Source: Cristatella mucedo (lineage: Eukaryota; Bryozoa; Phylactolaemata; Cristatellidae). Taken from it: DNA of 64,000 nt. The notes below the pieces were generated by a model. It was not told the DNA's origin. It worked only from the letters and a program-made list of their open reading frames with translations, and did not search any database. Positions 1-10,635 of the stretch are shown piece after piece. Positions within the stretch are counted from its first letter, which is position 1. Each line of letters opens with the position of its first letter. The stretch lies in assembly GCA_009760855.2 (NCBI GenBank), contig WPIO01000083.1, forward strand, positions 1,520,001 through 1,584,000, read 5' to 3'. A program made the position numbers and the translations under genes.

Positions 1-90
1 CAGTGGTCAATAAAGGATCGCTCACTGCAGGGCTCGAACCCACTACCTGGGTGGTAAAGAGCAAGCGTCTGGGCAAAGACCCAGTGACCC
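1..90 (-). repeat. SINE-A, tRNA-derived, cut by window edge
   Basis: Minus-strand partial copy of a tRNA-derived SINE seen at least six more times here (8983-9166, 23912-24055, 26519-26640, 34313-34400, 45526-45692, 60268-60425). The RNA polymerase III B-box region is recognisable as the reverse complement of ggctcgaacccac, next to the conserved cagtgggcaataaaggatcg block. The 3' part of the element lies beyond base 1. Confidence 0.7.
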
Positions 91-107
91 TAATGTGCCC
101 TCTCTCA

Positions 108-380
108 CCATGCAGGCCTCAGCTTTCATTTAGTTTGTCATTCCTGGGACTACATTGGAATCTTTTGTGCGATTGGGCCTTCAGATCGTATGCACCAGAA
201 GTCTGGCACTCCCTACCGGCTTCTGTCGCCACCTGCGGTGCCTTTGCACCATTTAAGTCTACGCTAAAGATAATCTTTTCTGCTTGGCTTTCCTTGTTTT
301 CAGTGAACTTGTCTTTTTTGTTCCCATGCTCTTTGTATGCAAACCTATGCATGGATTCGGTGCATGTCACTGACCCGAAC
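108..380 (+). mobile_element. LINE (CR1/L2 group) ORF2 C-terminal fragment
   Basis: The plus strand around 170-290 reads as a degenerate copy of the C-terminus shared by the LINEs of this window: CDWAFRSYAPEVWHSLP, matching GDRAF-SSYAP-WNSLP of the better copies, followed by an FKSTLKIIF block matching FKRNLKTHLF. It lacks the usual 3' tail, so it is a dead internal fragment or an older subfamily. Confidence 0.65.
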
Positions 381-389
381 TCCTATTAA

Positions 390-1280
390 CCGCTAGCCGT
401 GAGTGTTTTTGTTTGTGCTTTTGCATGCTTGTGCAATCACGACACCTTGCTTCAATTAACTCTTGGTTATTGCTTCTCTTGCATCGAGCTGTAAAGCACC
501 CAGATAACGATTTGGTTATGTTAGGCTCTGCTATAGAAAAGACGTATTGTTAGTATTATTAGTATTGTTATTAAGCTAATGGGTTACATTTCAAAGTCTA
601 GCTGAAGCTTGAGCTGCGGTGAAAGCCAATTCTGATAAATGTCATGGCCAGCTCCAATACTTAGCAATAGTCCTGATGCTGCGTTGGTGCAACGCTACTT
701 CTGTAAACCCTGTTCTTTACCCGGACGTGTTAGTACAACATAGCTTTTTTGCCTTATATATCCGTGTGCTGGTCAATACTGGCAAACTTGAGCGATGCTA
801 GCTTACTTCTAGCTGCTAGTTCTAAGGCCCGAAGGGGCCGTGAAAATGCACGTCTTCGGCACGTTTTTCTTTCACATCGAGCACTTTATTTCTCTTCTGT
901 CTTTTCTAAGTAGTGCTAATTAGCCACGCATACGGCTAGCTCGCTTACTCTTCTTGCATCGATATACAGAAGAAGAAGAGTGAAATACCGAATGAGAAAT
1001 GCAAATTTGTGCTTTTCACTCTGCCTGGTCAGTTTGGCAAAAGTCGTTGCTCCTTCAGAAACCTTCTGAGATATATCCATCTGAAATGAACATAGATGTC
1101 TGACTTCCTTTAGGGAGGGATTTGTTTAGAGCATGGTGTGATTTCAGTCCCTAGGAGTTGAGGGAAATCACTGACCCTGTATCTGAATTAAAAGGTCACA
1201 CTTGCGCCGATGTCGTATCAGGATGCTTTGCTTGTGCTGGCTCTCTGGCAATGCGATGTTGAAAGTCTTTGGTGGAGGCG
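390..1280. other. Intronic or intergenic stretch, nothing recognised
   Basis: No conserved coding exon, RNA gene or clear repeat seen. It probably belongs to an intron of the PANK4-like gene, because the first recognised exon at 2539 starts in the middle of the protein. Confidence 0.4.
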
Positions 1281-1282
1281 GT

Positions 1283-2385
1283 TATAATAATAATAATAAT
1301 AATGATGATGCACTTGATAAAGCGCCCTCAGAGAACTTAATCTCTTTCTAGGCGCTTTACATTTGCTGCAAAGGGAAATGCAATTGAATGGTAAGTAAAA
1401 TCATGCTTGAAAAACAAACAAAATGAATAATATGGTTAGGGGTGACATGCACAGGGTCAGCATGCAAATGTGGTTAGTGGCAGCATGCACACTGTCAGCA
1501 CGCATAAGCACATCAAGGACGAATCACAGGGGCCCACTAAATGCTGTCCTAAATAGGTGTGTTTTTAAGTTCCTTTTAAATGTGGTCAGGTCAGGAGATG
1601 TTCTGACGCAGGTCGGGAGGGAGTTCCAGGTTTTGGGAGCATACGAACTAAATGCACGGTCTCCAAAGGATTTAAGGTTTGTACGAGGTATATGTAGACT
1701 GTTGGATTCCGAAAAGCGGGTGGTACGATGCTTGGCCTGATGGGGTAGTAGATCTGAGAGATAGGCTGGAGCCAGAGAATGAAGGGGCCTAAAAGTGAGC
1801 GACAAAACCTTGAAGTCAATCCGTTGCTTGACTGGTAGCCAGTGCAGGTCGGCGAGAAGTGGAGTAATGTGGCAACTGCGACGCTCACGACAGACAAGCC
1901 TAGCTGTAGAGTTTTGCACCAGCTGCAATCGCCTGATCGCACATGCTGGTAGGCCAGTAAGCAGTGAGTTGCAGAAGTCGAGACGGGATGTCACGAATGC
2001 ATGGACCAACTTGGACGTGGTATCCTTATCTAAACAAGCCCGAATTTTAGCAATGTTATGAAGCTGAAAATAGGCGGATTTGACTGTGGAGCTGATATGG
2101 TCGTCTAACGAGAGGTCGCTTTGGAATATGACACCTAGATTTCGAGCTGATTCGACAGGAGATATGCTGGCAGAGCCAATTTTGAGAGTCAGCCTTTCCA
2201 ATTTGTGAATCACACTGGGTTTGTCCATAACTAGTAAGTTAGTTTTATCATCGTTTAGTTTTAGAAAATTTGCTGCCATCCATCTGCGGATGTCATCAAT
2301 TCATGCAGCAAGTGAGTTGAGAGAATTTGAGGTGCTCGAAGGCTGGGAGGGATCAAAGCAAAGGTACAACTGAGTGTCATTCATT
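1283..2385 (-). mobile_element. CR1/L2-like LINE, 5'-truncated copy
   Basis: Minus-strand element with its 3' end at 1283 (an AAT/ATT run on the plus strand), then the conserved 3' hairpin, the 3' untranslated segment and an intact-looking ORF2 C-terminus at 1524-2279. Typical blocks are SARNLGVIFQSDLSLDDHIS, DFCNSLLTGLP, HWLPVKQRIDFKVLSL and WNSLPTCVRT. It breaks off near 2385, upstream of the YADD region, so the copy is 5'-truncated. It lies about 150 bp upstream of a PANK4-like exon and probably sits in the intron. Confidence 0.9.
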
Positions 2386-2538
2386 ACAAGCACCCGCATT
2401 CAGAATTCTAGTACAAGTCCTGAAACTGCTTGTGCGTGCTTGTGAATTGCGATTCGTTTGCTGTGCAATCTTTTCGATGAACCTTGTGTACTGCTGCACG
2501 CTTCCTACTCCTGTCTGTCTGTGTCCGTGTCTGCTTAG

Positions 2539-2743
2539 CAAAAGCAAGCAGAGAATGAGGGCAGCCTGCAAGCCTTCAAGGCTCGCATCGACTACCTCGA
2601 TGAGCTGCCGTGGCATGACGAGCAGCTGGCCCTCGTGCGTGGCCTTCTCGCTGGAAACATATTCGATTGGGGAGCTAAAGAAGTGGCTCACGTCATGAGC
2701 ACGTCCAACTTCGGCTTCTCTGACGCCATGGATAAATTGCCCG
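2539..2743 (+). CDS. PANK4: PANK4-like, DUF89 phosphatase domain, exon a
   Basis: First of four consecutive coding exons of an animal PANK4-type protein. PANK4 has a pantothenate-kinase-like N-terminal domain and a C-terminal DUF89 metal-dependent phosphatase domain that acts on 4'-phosphopantetheine and damaged derivatives, limiting coenzyme A synthesis in the cytosol. Only the phosphatase end is in the window; earlier exons must lie upstream of base 1. This exon reads from a TTAG acceptor through YLDELPWHDEQL and GLLAGNIFDWGAKEV and ends at GGTAAGT in phase 1. The four exons total 747 nt (248 aa plus stop) with consistent phases and no break, so the gene looks functional. The family call comes from recalled similarity to human PANK4. 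Confidence 0.94.
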
Positions 2744-3049
2744 GTAAGTGCGTCATTCTGCCCTGGGTAGCATGGTGGCCACGAGCGAGCAGGAGCAGGA
2801 GGTGGCCGGCCCCTGCTCTTGGCCGCTGCCTGTTGCTGTGAGCTCACGTTTTTGTGTCGCTGCTGCCGACGTGGCACTGGAGCCCATAGGCCTGGATGCA
2901 CTAGATGCGTAGGGGAAGGGGCGTTAAGGTCGCCGAGTTTGTCTCGCGCGACAGAGACCGTTGCAGTTGCCTCGCATTGCTTCAGCTGTCCGATTTCTGC
3001 TCTCCCGCAGCTCTCTCTGACTGACAAAATTATTTGTGCTTCGTTGCAG

Positions 3050-3207
3050 AAAGGCCCTGGCTGGTTGATGCGTGCGATGCCTGGATTAGTCGCATGAAAG
3101 TTGGCGAGCCGCACCAGTGTGCTGCAGTCTTCTGCGATAACAGTGGCGCGGACATCGTACTTGGCGTCCTACCATTCGTGCGTAGCCTTCTTAGGCGAGG
3201 CACTGAG
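3050..3207 (+). CDS. PANK4: PANK4-like, DUF89 domain, exon b
   Basis: Follows a TTGCAG acceptor; the split Glu codon is completed from exon a, giving [12 protein letters not shown]. It contains the DUF89 metal-site motif [11 protein letters not shown] (adjacent Asp and Asn ligands), then [12 protein letters not shown]. It ends at GAG|GTGAGT in phase 0. The preceding intron is only 306 bp. Motif order and spacing match the phosphatase domain of animal PANK4. Confidence 0.95.
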
Positions 3208-3577
3208 GTGAGTATGCAAGCCGTCACGGTGATCTCTTTCAAATGTATGCTTTCACATGTATGTTCCTAGCATTCTTTCTTTTTCATATGACGAGCAAAT
3301 ATAGAATTGTTTCCTTCTGGCTTCGTGACATTAGTGGAGGTTTCTGCTGCCGTAACTGCAACTACCGTTTGGCTCATTTGACCCTTTTGGCCCAACCATA
3401 ATGGGCTTATCGAGTATTCCTGCATTGAACAATAGCATTCGGATCCCTGTGTTTGATCTAGTCTTTGATTTCGGCCTCTGATGTTGTGTGAAATGTATCG
3501 ACTTACATCGGGAGTTATGCGTCCTGAGTTATGTTTCTTGTTATGTGTTCTGAGTTTGCTCTTTCGTTGTATTTTAG

Positions 3578-3747
3578 GTGATACTGTGTGCCAATTCAAA
3601 GCCTGCACTTAACGATGTAACTTACAGTGAGCTTCAGGTCTTGCTGAAGCGTGTTGCTGCTCAATGTGAAATCATATCCAGAGCTCTGCAAGCAGAGAAG
3701 CTTCTCGTCATGGAGACCGGTCATGCTTCCCCGTGCCTTGACCTACG
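3578..3747 (+). CDS. PANK4: PANK4-like, DUF89 domain, exon c
   Basis: Begins after TTTTAG in phase 0 with VILCANSKPALNDVTYSEL. The NSKPALNDVT segment supplies the next expected metal/substrate Asp of the DUF89 site. The exon continues to HASPCLDLR and ends at a GTATGT donor in phase 2. A TG microsatellite starts within 30 bp of the donor. Confidence 0.94.
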
Positions 3748-3774
3748 GTATGTATGGTCTGATTCATACTTGTC

Positions 3775-3808
<34 letters not shown>

Positions 3809-3820
3809 CGTGTGCGCGCA
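3775..3820. repeat. (TG)n/(CG) microsatellite
   Basis: TG dinucleotide run grading into mixed TG/CG, directly inside the PANK4-like intron after exon c. Long open frames of alternating Cys-Val across it are artefacts. Confidence 0.9.
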
Positions 3821-4456
3821 TGCGCGCTTGTGTTACTTAATTAGAAGACTTACAGTTTTATATCACACACATGTTTGCTATTTGTGTCCGTGCTGCAGTA
3901 TTCGTTATATGCTTGTTAGTCTTAGTTGCAACCACGACAATTTCTATACTGAGGCAGTATTTTGAGATTTTGAGTAATGTTAGCAGTTTGAAATGACAGA
4001 GCATGATTGTCTGCTGGGAGGGGACTTGTTGTGAAATTTTGAATGTGTCAGTCCAAGGCTTGGATGTATTGTCTTCTGATTACCACCTAAGCAACTTAAC
4101 CACAGCAATGTGAGTCAGAACAAAGTGAGTCAGCTGGTGACTGGTATATCTGAGGGGCTGCCTAAGCAGCTTATCAGACTTACCTACTTTGGTGGTTTTG
4201 ACCCCAGTTTTTGGAGGATTGGACTAAGTCTCCTTAACTCATGGTAGTTACCTTGTGAGCTCCACCTGGACGCTATCAAGAACCAGTGTTCTCACTTGGC
4301 TGCGATGCCATGACAACATTTACGACAAGTTCTGCTAGCTAGTGCTACTATCTCTGAATGCATGTATGCGACGGACGTTAGATTATATGAAGCGACTTTA
4401 GATATAAAAGCTATGCATGCACCTGTATGAAGTATGGGTAAGCTTAGATGTGCTTG

Positions 4457-4486
4457 GTGTGTGTGTGTGTGTGTGTGTTTGTGTGC
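4457..4486. repeat. (TG)n microsatellite
   Basis: About 15 TG units followed by GTGTGCACACGC, which makes a short self-complementary junction. Confidence 0.85.
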
Positions 4487-4672
4487 ACACGCACACATGC
4501 ATGCTTGTGCCCAGCCTAGCTGTAGTGCTGACTGCATATTATCCTAGCAATTGTGAGACTAACAAATGGGATTGCAATCTGCAGCTGCATTGGTGGTTTT
4601 TTGTTAGTTCACACCACCCACCGTCACTTTTCTTGGTGGTTCTCACTGAAAGTAGGGAGCCGTGTGGTTATT

Positions 4673-4800
<128 letters not shown>

Positions 4801-5435
4801 CGCATGCATAGTGGTAGCCCGAAAAATCAATGAACTTCAGGAATCAAGACAAAATCTCAAACTTTGCAGAATTTAGTGAAATTAAGATACAAATACCAGA
4901 AGTTGATTGTTAAAAGAAAGCAATATTTGCAGTTTATTGGGAGTGCTACAATATCGGTTGGCCTATTGGGTGGCAGAAAACATGCTAAATCAGTGTGTTG
5001 AGCCGTTTCAAGCAGTTAAGCAGCAGTTGCTGTCTTCAAAAGTTGGATTTTGGTATTATCATCAGAACATGGCAAAGTAGGACCTATTGGATATTCCAAG
5101 TATTCCTCTCTCGAAATTTGCATCTTAACGACTATATGGAGCACTTCTTCAGGAATGGTCAAGATTTTTGAGACGTCCGGTTTTGGGCATTTGCTGGCTA
5201 GAAATGGTTTGAGACTGCAAGAATCGGCGGTGCAGTTAGAGCAAGAAACCAAACAGCTCGGTTCCTAATGGAAAAAGAGCTTCTGGAAGATATATAAATC
5301 TACTTCTGCAGCAGTCATGGAAACAGTCTTAGATGCCCAAACCATCTGGGGATGCACTAAAGTATGTACTAAAAAGTGTCCATTGGTATAGTGAGCCGAG
5401 TTAAATTTAGTATGCGGCCGAGTGAGCTAGGTAAG

Positions 5436-5560
5436 AGCTAGGTTGAAGTTCTGCCTGAGCTTTACTGGCTCCCTATCGAGCATCGAATCGACTTCAAGAT
5501 CTCCTCTCTGGCTGGCATGTCGCTTCACTCGCCTGCCGCCTGCACCTGCCTTTTTCCTCC
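5436..5560 (+). mobile_element. LINE ORF2 scrap in PANK4-like intron
   Basis: The plus strand reads YWLPIEHRIDFKISSLAG, a variant of the LINE block HWLPVKQRIDFKVLSL. Frame and similarity are lost after about 100 bp. An ancient fragment without tail. Confidence 0.6.
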
Positions 5561-5699
5561 TTGCTCTTCCAGTGTGCTCTCACACCACCCTCTTCTCGGC
5601 TTCCAAGCCTCTTGCTGTTCCTCCTGCTACAGTATTGCCTACTCCTGCAAAATTGTTAATTCACGTGAAAACTTAGTTTGGCAAAATTCATAAAACATT

Positions 5700-7255
5700 G
5701 AAGCGTTTGATGTGGGCTCTTGATTCTCGGGATGGACTTTTTGGGCTAGCACTGCATATCAGTTAAACCACATCTGGCACGTTGTCTATGTAATCTGTGA
5801 TAACCACTTGATTTTGAAAGTTATAGAGAAAACCATCTGTGCTGGCAGTCATTATTCATTTTCCTCTTTTTCTTAGTAATAATGAACACTAATACTATCT
5901 TGGGTGGGCTACTGTGTCACTATTTTTTAGCTGGCTGCTTGAATGCCTTCAAGGATACACAGCTAGAAGTAAATTATCTGTATCTCTTCCACATTTGTCT
6001 TTCAGTGTAATGTATCGGCTTCGTGTCCTTCTTCTAAAGAAGCTTTCGTGGCTCTTGGTCGAACAGCTGGTGCAACCCAAAGGGGTGCAATCCAAAGTTC
6101 TCACTCTGGCCTATGGGGCCTTCTGCTGCGATCTTTCCTATCTAGCTGAGCAGCTGCTCTCGGGTCTTCTTAGGATACTCAATTAGCTGCTACTTTTTTT
6201 TCGAATAAACTTTCTCGGCTACAGATGTTTTTTCTCTGCAGATTTTAGGCTGGCTGGCGCTCACTTTCACATTTCATGCACAACTATTTTGTTTGCGCTC
6301 CTGCTGCTTTCTAGCACTTAGCTTGCTATTACGTCGTCGAATGGTGTCCTAATTCCTCAAAAATTCTCGTTTTTGTTGTTGTCGTGTTAGATCACCACTA
6401 TTCTATTGGCTTACAATACTTAAAGGGTTTGAGTGCTCTATAGACACTCCTCTGTAAGACAACCGTGTGTGTGGGCTTGTGGAACTACTAGTCGAGATTC
6501 ACGGGTACACATATACTTTGGGTATGCAAGTGTGTGTGCCCATCTGTGCACCCATGTGTGTTTTATTTTATTGACTTGTCTGTAGCTTGGCAAAAATAGC
6601 AGGTATCGCCCTTTTGTATGACCCTTATCCTCAACGGCAGAAATAAGCAAGTCCCACAAGCAACCGCCCGAAATCTTATAAACCTATTAAGTTATTTGAG
6701 TCCTTGCCCTTATATAACCAGATCTTAATAAAAACCTCTTTATTTCACAACCATTAGAAGTTCCGATGCCATTACATAAATATTACATTGGATGCAGTAT
6801 GTAGTAATCAATTACTTTAACCCCAATCTTAAGAGTGTTGTATTGCTTATAACTCCATAAAGCCATAAAGACGCATGGGCTAAGTTGTTTTACTGTTGTT
6901 ATTCTATAGAGTTGTGTACATGCTCAGAGTCTAAGCACCTTTCGATTAGCAACCGTCACCCACCAACTTTTTTTTGTACCGCTAGTACTACTCTCCCATC
7001 GGCATTGCTGTGCTTCTCAGAAGCAGTCTCGCCTCTGTTTACTTATGGTTTATTAGCAGGATGCAAGCCACGATTGGCTCGTGATCCATATTGTTAATCA
7101 CGTTGATGCCCTCATGTCATTGCCAGTCATGTCCATGCTCTACTATCCCAAAGGTGGCATCACTTTCAGAGGATTGGCTTGGGCAGAGTAGCGGTGGGGA
7201 GCTGTGCATTCTGACCTTACTCTGCTGAGATGCTTTTCTGCAGCTTTATGTTTTG
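5700..7255. other. Intron of PANK4-like gene, nothing recognised
   Basis: T-rich intronic sequence ending at the TTACAG acceptor. An open frame at 5914-6186 shows no family I recognise and no splice logic, so it is not annotated as a gene. Confidence 0.5.
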
Positions 7256-7261
7256 TTACAG

Positions 7262-7475
7262 GTACATTGACCGTGAGTTGGCGTGCAGAATGGAGCAGAA
7301 GGGCGTCGATTTGATTGTCATTGAAGGAATGGGTCGTGCTGTTCACACCAACTACGAAGCACGATTCGTCTGCGAATCGATCAAAGCAGCGGTGCTTAAA
7401 AACCTATGGCTGGCCAATAGGTTGGGTGGTGATATGTATAGTGTGGTATTCAAATATGAGGTGCCTATTCGATGA
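7262..7475 (+). CDS. PANK4: PANK4-like, DUF89 domain, terminal exon
   Basis: After a TTACAG acceptor the Arg codon is completed and the frame reads [20 protein letters not shown], then the DUF89 signature [15 protein letters not shown], then [15 protein letters not shown] and a TGA stop. The end VFKYEVP-X-X matches the C-terminus expected of animal PANK4, so this is the last exon. The 3.5-kb intron before it holds microsatellites and a LINE scrap. No certain AATAAA was found in the first 200 bp after the stop. Confidence 0.95.
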
Positions 7476-7639
7476 AACTCTGCTGCATCCTACTTCTGCC
7501 GAACCAACCAACAGTCTCACTGAAATGGTGATATCAGGCTTGCCATGCAGGCTGTGTGATATTATATTCGATAAATAGGTTTTCAGTATAGCCTTGCATA
7601 ACTGTCCTTAAATTAAGTATCGTTGTCACTTTTATATCC

Positions 7640-8150
7640 CAAAACATTCCTATCTTGACACTGGCTCCAGACTTATGTGGAAAAAAGGCAAAACGGACAG
7701 AACTGGTTAGAAAGGTTAAAATTGCACTTATCTTGATTGCTCAATTAAAATGCTGAGCTGAAATTGCATTATTTCATATTAAATTGTACTGTTTTTGATC
7801 AAGTTTGTATAACTGTTGATATTGCTATTATTCTCACAGTCTGCCTCCTTAATTATTAGTTTATATGAACGATGATATTGCAGGACTTCATAGTCTGAAT
7901 TTCTTATCTTTCTTTTATGTCAAGGTAGCTGAACATGGCAGCAAACTTTCTCAAATTGAACAGCGATAGAACCAACTTAAGAAAGATGATACTAATAATA
8001 CATTAGTATAGTGCCCTCAGAGAACTTAATCTCTGTCTTGGCACTTTGCATATCCTATAAAGGAATCATGATCGTATGATAAGTGGTAGCATGCACAGTG
8101 TCAACATACATTATATGGTTAGTAGTAACATGTATAGAGTCAGCATAATA
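7640..8150. repeat. Duplicated composite segment, copy 1
   Basis: About 500 bp closely similar, in the same orientation, to 13905-14385. Shared landmarks are caaaacattcct, ggcaaaacggacagaactgg, gatcaagtttgtataact and tcttatctttcttttatgtc. It ends with a plus-strand LINE scrap (frame MAANFLKLNSDRTNL, 7934-7985) abutting a minus-strand LINE 3' end that starts near 7995. The junction is the same in both copies. Confidence 0.8.
7990..8150 (-). mobile_element. LINE 3' end, older subfamily
   Basis: Minus-strand LINE tail: ATT-rich end, then the hairpin tgccctcagagaacttaatctc and a diverged 3' untranslated region with tataaaggaatcatgatc in place of the usual gcaaagggaaatg. A younger LINE tail begins immediately at 8151. 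Confidence 0.75.
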
Positions 8151-8981
8151 ACAATAATACATTTGATAAAGCGCCCTCAGAACTCAGTCTCTCTCTAGGC
8201 GCTTTACATTTGCTGCAAAGGGAAATGAAATTAAATGGTAAGTAATATCATGCTTGATAAACGAACAAAATGAATAACATGGTTAGGGGTGACATGCACA
8301 GGGTCAGCATGCAAGTATGGTTAGTGGCAGCATGCACAGTGTCAGCATGCATAAGCACATAAAGGATTAGTCACAGGGACCCACTAAATGCTGTCATAAA
8401 CAGGTGCGTTTTTAGTGTCTTTTTTAAATCTGGTTAAGTCAGGAGATGTCGTGACCCAAGTCGGGAGTGAGTTCCCATGCTTTGGGAGCATGCGATCTAA
8501 AGGCAGTCTTCAAAGGATTTGAGGTTTGTACGAGGTATAGGTAAATAATTAGATTTCGAACAGCATGTGGTACGATGCTTAGCCTAGTGCGGCAGTAGAT
8601 CTGATTGGTAGGCTGGAACAAAGAATGAAGGGACCTGAAAGTGAGTGACAAAACCTTGAAGTCGATGCGATGCTTGACTAAGAGCCTGTGCAGGTCGGCG
8701 AGGAGTGATGGGATGTGGCAACTGCTAAGCTCACGACAGACAAGCCTAGATTCGGAGTTTTGCCCCAGCTGTAAACGCCTGAGTGCGCAGGCCGGTAGGC
8801 CAGTAAGCAGTGAGTTACAGAAGTCAAGACGGGATGTCGCAAATGCATTGACCAATTTAGATGTGGTATCCCTATCTAAAAAAGCCCGAGTTTTAGCAAT
8901 GTTATGTAGCTGAAAGTAGGCAGACTTGACTGAAGCTAATGTGGTCGTCTAATGAAAGGTCATTTTGGAACATAGACACCT
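8151..8981 (-). mobile_element. CR1/L2-like LINE, 3' part, interrupted by SINE-A
   Basis: Minus-strand copy with AAT tail, hairpin (gcgccctcagaactcag), 3' untranslated region and decayed ORF2 C-terminus (DFCNSLLTGLPA, RLQLGQNSESRLVCREL). Frameshifts and stops make it a pseudogene. A SINE-A copy interrupts it at 8983-9166 and the LINE resumes to about 9305. Confidence 0.88.
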
Positions 8982-8982
8982 A

Positions 8983-9166
8983 GATTGGTGAGCCGTGATG
9001 GCACACTAGGTAAGGTGGTTGCTTTCATGACCGAGGTCCCGAGGTCGTGGGTTCGATTCCTACGGTGGGCGATCCTTTATCGCCACTGCAAGCGGTGGTG
9101 ATAGCCGTAAAGGCTCTTCTGTCGCAATACAAAAAGAGGCTGTTTAAGCAGCTAAAAATTTTTTTA
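8983..9166 (+). mobile_element. SINE-A, full-length copy inside a LINE
   Basis: tRNA-derived SINE: head gtgagccgtgatggcacac, B-box gggttcgattcc, body cactgcaagcggtggtgatag and agccgtaaaggctcttctgt, and a tail ending in a short A/T run. It splits the host LINE between cacctagatt and tcgagcagattc. The motif tagat lies on both sides, consistent with a short target-site duplication. This is the best reference copy of the family. Confidence 0.85.
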
Positions 9167-9305
9167 GATATCGAGCAGATTCAAAGAGATATGCTCGCTG
9201 AGCCGATCGTGAGCATTAGCCTTTCCAATTTCTGAATCCCACGGTTTGCCCATAGCTAGTAAGTTGGTTTTGTCATCATTCTGCGAAAGAAAACTTTGCT
9301 AGCTA
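9167..9305 (-). mobile_element. Continuation of the LINE interrupted by SINE-A
   Basis: Resumes the LINE ORF2 at the position matching tcgagctgattcgac of the other copies and runs through agcctttccaatttctgaat and agtaagttggttttgtcatc before similarity ends near 9305. Confidence 0.85.
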
Positions 9306-9950
9306 AGCCCTGTTGTAAATTGAAATTGCCCAGCAACACTACAGGAGCAGATGTGTTCTTTATTGCTTTTGCTCTTATAGGCCTGTTATTCGGGTCATTT
9401 GTCAGCTGAAGTCGACCATGCTGGTCTCTCGTTGTCGTTTTACCGAGTTGTTTACCGAGTTCTTAGTTATTGTAGTGTGCACACTGATCGGAAATCGTAA
9501 GCGCTCTTGCTGTGAGTGCATAGCTGTAGTCTGCCAAATTCAGTCTCCCGATTTGACTTTTCGTGAAGGCAGAAATCTCTCTTGCTTTGCCCGTCTTTCA
9601 GCTGTTGTTAGCTGCTTTACTGCCTCAAAAAATTCAGCCAAATGACGTAATCTAATCTAGCTCTCTGAAAAATATTACTACGCAGACAATAGTGTTTTTC
9701 TTCAGCCATTTACGTATGGTTCACACAATAATTAGACATCATTTTAACTGCTTTTTAACTAGGGTAGTCTTTGTCTTCTATAAATTGCTTATCCTGCATA
9801 AGGCATAGGGATATCATAAGGCAGTGGGAACTACTTTGTTTAGTTCGAATGTGGGGATTAGATTTGTGCTGAATCTAAGCTAGCTTGGCGTGAGACTTTC
9901 CCTTTTTCGGCTAATGCTTAAATTGTTGGGGACACTTGTACACCCGCACG
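9306..9950. other. No recognised feature
   Basis: No conserved exon or repeat recognised on either strand; short open frames only. Confidence 0.4.
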
Positions 9951-9954
9951 CATG

Positions 9955-9979
9955 CAGACACGCATGCAAACACACACAA

Positions 9980-10011
<32 letters not shown>

Positions 10012-10012
10012 T
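9955..10012. repeat. CA/TG inverted microsatellite
   Basis: A short CA run (acacacaaatata) directly followed by a (TG)n run of about 15 units. The two halves are complementary and could fold back. Confidence 0.85.
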
Positions 10013-10114
10013 TGGATGTTTTCTGTGTATGCACATTCTGGCTTGATGTGATTTATTGCAAGAGAAAAAACCAACGAATGCCAATACAATGACCTTCCGA
10101 TCAATGCTGTTTGG

Positions 10115-10367
10115 GTTAGGGCTTCTGTACTAGTTCTCTTAGATCTTTCCGCAGGATTTGACACAATTCACCACCAGATTTGCCATGAGCTAGAATAGGT
10201 CATGCCTCAGTGAGAGATGTCAGGATGTAGTTTTAAATTTCTGGTGGTCATTTACGGAGCCCTTAAAGTATGAGGTACCCCAGGATTCGGTCTTAGGCCC
10301 CTTCTTTTCACTATCTACACTCCCTCTGGCAGATGCGGTCGTCAAACATAATCCTGGCTTTCATTTT
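10115..10367 (+). mobile_element. Older plus-strand LINE, reverse transcriptase fragment
   Basis: Decayed reverse transcriptase on the plus strand: FDTIHH (motif A region), then GTP-FGLRPLLFTIYT matching GVPQGSVLGPVLFTVYT, ending near NPGFHF just before the expected YADD. It is cut by the 3' tail of the minus-strand LINE at 10368. The same element seems to resume at about 13630. Confidence 0.75.
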
Positions 10368-10635
10368 AATAATAATAATAATAATAATGCACTTGATAAA
10401 GCGCCCTCAGAGAACTCAATCTTTTTCTAAGCGCTTTACATTTGCTGCAAAGGGAAACGCAATTGAATGGTGAGTAATATCATGCTTGATAAACAACATG
10501 AATCAAATGGTTAGGGGTGACATGCACAGGGTCAGCATGCAAATGTGGTTAGTGGCAGCATGCACAGTGTCAGCACACATAACCACACGAAGGACAAATG
10601 ACAGGGACCCACTAAATGCTGTCCTAAATAGGTGT

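Noticed and set aside
5914-6186. Hydrophobic 90-aa frame in the PANK4-like intron
   Set aside because: No motif, no splice context, lies within an intron between well-matched exons.
8983-9166. tRNA gene at the head of SINE-A
   Set aside because: Only the B-box and parts of the arms are tRNA-like and the unit is dispersed with a constant non-tRNA body.
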